From: Deltaproteobacteria bacterium
GTDB lineage: Bacteria > Desulfobacterota > Dissulfuribacteria > Dissulfuribacterales > UBA3076
Direction of reading: 5' to 3'
DNA: 8,269 bases
Assembly: GCA_013138705.1 (NCBI GenBank)
Contig: WTCF01000212.1
Coordinates: 1-8,269, forward strand
Shown: positions 5,835-8,269 of the stretch, in pieces
Position numbering within the stretch: position 1 is the first letter of the stretch
How the letters are laid out: the number at the start of each line of letters is the position of its first letter
The notes under the pieces: model-generated
What the model was told of the DNA's origin: nothing
Seen by the model: only the letters and a program-made list of their open reading frames with translations
Database searches by the model: none
Made by a program: the position numbers and the translations under genes

Positions 5835-8269
5835 ATGTCAAAAGACATAAAGGGATCGGTAATGGTTGTTGGTGGCGGGATTGCCGGGATGCAGTCCGCT
5901 CTGGATCTGGCGAATTCGGGTTTTCTTGTGCATATGGTTGAGAAATCCGCTGCCATTGGTGGTGTGATGAGCGCGTTGGACAAAACCTTTCCCACCAACG
6001 ACTGTGCCATGTGAATTATCTCCCCCAAACTGGTCGAGGTCGGCCGGCACCTGAACATCAATCTCATCACCCTGGCGGATGTGGAATCCATTGAGGGTGA
6101 TGCAGGGAATTTTACAGTAACTGTCCGTGAGCGTCCCCGCTATGTGGACATGGATAAATGTATTGCCTGCGGGATCTGTGCCGAGAGATGCCCCCGCAAG
6201 GTCAAGGATGAATACAACCAGGGCCTGGCTAAACGCAAGGCCATCTATGTGCAATATGCCCAGGCAGTACCGCTCAAATATGTGATTGATGCGGATCACT
6301 GTATCTATTTCAAGAAAAAGGGCAGATGTAAGGCCTGTGAAAAGTACTGTCCGGCAGATGCCATTGATTTTACGCAGAAAGAGAAGATCCATAAAATAGA
6401 AGTAGGGTCTGTTATCCTGTCCACCGGCTTTAAATCCTTTGATCCCAGCGGGCATGATGTCTACGGATACGGCAGCCTTCCGAATGTCATCACAAGCATG
6501 GAGTTTGAGCGGATCTTGAGCGCTTCGGGTCCTTTCCAGGGCCATCTGCAGCGTCCTTCTGATAGTGAGTCTCCCCAGAAGATTGCGTGGCTTCAGTGTG
6601 TCGGGTCTCGCGATTTACATGCCGGCTGCCATGAGTATTGCTCGGGCGTGTGCTGTATGTATGCGATCAAGGAGGCGGTCATTGCCAAGGAACATGCCGG
6701 AGGTGACCTGGATACGGCCATCTTTTTCATGGACATGCGGACCCATGGGAAGGAGTTTGACAGATACTATGATCGTGCCAGGGATGAGGCAGGCGTCCGG
6801 TTCATAAGGTCACGGGTCCATTCTATCGAGCGCACAGGGGGACCCGACTCGGATGATTTGCGGATTATATATGTAAGCGAAGATGGCAAGCTGAAGGAAG
6901 AAATTTTTAACCTGGTTGTGCTTTCAACTGGTCTTGAGATATCCGAAGATGTGCGCAAACTGGCCTACGACCTTGGGATTGAACTTGATCCCCATGGTTT
7001 TGCAAAAACCAGCTCCTTTACGCCGGTTGCCACTTCAAGGCCAGGTGTCTTTGTCTGCGGCGCCTTTGCCGGCCCAAAGGACATCCCCCAATCGGTCATG
7101 GAGGCATCCGCTGCATCTTCCGCCTGTGCCGTGCTGCTTGCCGATTCGCGAAACACACTTACACAGGAAAAGACCTATCCGCCTGAAGACCCCATTATTT
7201 ATGAAGAACCCAGGATCGGGGTCTTTGTATGCCACTGCGGCATCAATATCGGAGGGGTTGTAGATGTACCGGCGGTCCGCGACTATGCCGAGACCCTGCC
7301 CAATGTGGTCTATGTGGCTGACAACATGTTTACATGTAGCCAGGATACACAGGGACTTATACGGGATGCCGTGAAGGAAAACCGTTTGAATCGTGTAGTT
7401 GTGGCTGCATGTACTCCACGTACCCATGAACCCCTTTTTCAGGAAACGATCCGGGATGGGGGCCTGAATCCATATCTCTTTGAATTTGCCAATATCAGGG
7501 ACCAGGACGCGTGGGTACATCAAAAGGAGCCTGAAAAGGCGACTGAAAAGGCCAAGGACCTGGTGAGGATGTCTGTGGTCAAGGCTGCATTGCTTGAACC
7601 CATCGAACCTCTGCTTTTAGGGAACAGGCATGAAGCGCTGGTTATCGGCGGGGGCGCGGCCGGCATGATCGCTGCGCTGGACCTGGCTGACCAGGGGTTC
7701 AAGACCTTTATTGTAGAACAAAAAGGGGAACTTGGGGGACATGCAAAATATGTCAGGAAGACATGGAAAGGTGAAGATGCAAGGGGCTTTCTTGCAGACC
7801 TCAAAGAACGTGTCCAGGGTCATGAGCAAATCGAGGTATTGCTGGACACAAAGGTCAGCCATGTATCGGGGTTTGTAGGTAATTTTATAACTACTGTAAC
7901 AACAGGATCTGCTGAGCAAGAACTGGAGCATGGTGTTATCGTCCTGGCCGTTGGTGCGAAATCCCTTAAGCCGGATGAGTATCTTTACGGACAGAGCGAT
8001 CTGGTAATGCGATGGCATGAGCTTGAAGAGCTCTTTGAAAAAGAGCCTGAAAGGCTTGAGCAGGCCGAGGCGGTTGCCTTTATACAGTGTGTGGGGTCCC
8101 GCGAACCCGAACGTCCCTATTGCTCAAAGTTTTGCTGTACCTCATCCTTGCAACAGGCCATTGATTTCAAGACACTGAAACCCGACCTGAATGTCTATAT
8201 ACTCTATCGTGACATCCGCACTTATGGCCAAAGGGAAGAACTGTACAGAAAGGCCAGGGAACTGGGTGT
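5835..8269 (+). CDS. hdrA: Selenocysteine-containing HdrA, two-Rossmann form (TGA 6012-6014 read as Sec60; partial, C-terminus beyond window)
   Basis: This is the FAD-binding, electron-bifurcating core subunit of heterodisulfide-reductase complexes. It has 811 complete codons and is still open at the window end. The start follows GAGGGAG by eight bases. Visible parts are the Rossmann GGGIAG (13-18) with Glu36; FPTNDCAM-U-IISPKLVEVG, where Sec60 takes the usual Cys place; ferredoxin clusters at Cys109/112/115/119 and Cys156/165/168/172; CVGSRD from Cys255 followed by YCSGVCC; VCGAFAGPKDIPQSV, the second FAD contact; the HdrA-type VCHCG (465-469), TCSQ (500-503) and ACTPRTHEP (525-533) segment; and a second Rossmann domain, VIGGGAAGM (603-611), with its own CVGSRE (752-757) and YCSKFCC. 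The tandem arrangement is known in large bacterial HdrA proteins of sulfate reducers. No stop other than the TGA occurs. It probably transfers electrons to the upstream HdrD/DsrK-like partner; the electron donor (hydrogenase, formate dehydrogenase or flavoprotein) is outside the window. Confidence 0.93.
6012..6047 (+). promoter_or_regulatory. Sec codon and SECIS hairpin of hdrA
   Basis: After TGA 6012-6014, CTGGTC (6030-6035) pairs with GGCCGG (6042-6047), giving four Watson-Crick and two G-U pairs around the loop GAGGTC. The loop's first base is G and lies 21 bases from the TGA, within the bacterial SECIS range. The stem sits over the conserved SPKLVEVGRH codons. Confidence 0.7.

Noticed and set aside
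5838..6545. 235-residue open frame on the minus strand
   Set aside because: It is antisense to hdrA, which has strong motif support throughout the region.
1..8269. CRISPR array, tRNA, rRNA or insertion-sequence transposase
   Set aside because: No regularly spaced long repeats, tRNA-like cloverleaf, rRNA sequence or transposase motifs were seen on either strand.

Overview
The window looks like part of a chromosome from a selenoprotein-producing anaerobe, most probably a sulfate-reducing or related Desulfobacterota (Deltaproteobacteria). This is inferred from a heterodisulfide-reductase (Hdr) pair in which both genes carry an in-frame TGA at a conserved cysteine position. Each TGA is followed by a hairpin of the bacterial SECIS type. 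No rRNA or other taxonomic marker is present.

Positions 1-2900 are accessory DNA. A CopG/ribbon-helix-helix antitoxin runs off the left edge on the minus strand. Next comes about 550 bp of repeat-rich DNA holding the C-terminal remnant of a four-helix-bundle (S23-type) gene. A two-gene Phd/YefM antitoxin plus PIN (VapC) toxin operon follows on the minus strand, with a strong sigma70-like promoter. Divergent from it is an AAA_14/DUF4143 ATPase whose promoter is covered by two palindromes and whose mRNA is probably leaderless. Four copies of a GGATTAAA-type short repeat lie only in this part. Two of them, in opposite orientation, bracket the toxin-antitoxin/ATPase block.

Positions 3090-4295 encode a 12-helix major facilitator (drug-efflux-like) transporter, on its own.

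Positions 4420-8269 are an energy-metabolism operon. The first gene is an HdrD/DsrK-like iron-sulfur protein: a HdrC-like ferredoxin domain followed by cysteine-rich CCG domains. A standard gene caller would split it at 5149, but it reads as one 435-residue selenoprotein with Sec244. The second is a large HdrA with Sec60, two clusters in a ferredoxin domain, an HdrA-specific cysteine domain and a second FAD/Rossmann domain; it runs off the right edge. Together they look like the catalytic thiol/disulfide module and the flavin electron-bifurcating core of a cytoplasmic Hdr-type complex, with selenium in both partners. This pair is the most interesting part of the window. Sec-containing HdrA is a known class; the paired Sec in the CCG protein is the less familiar element.
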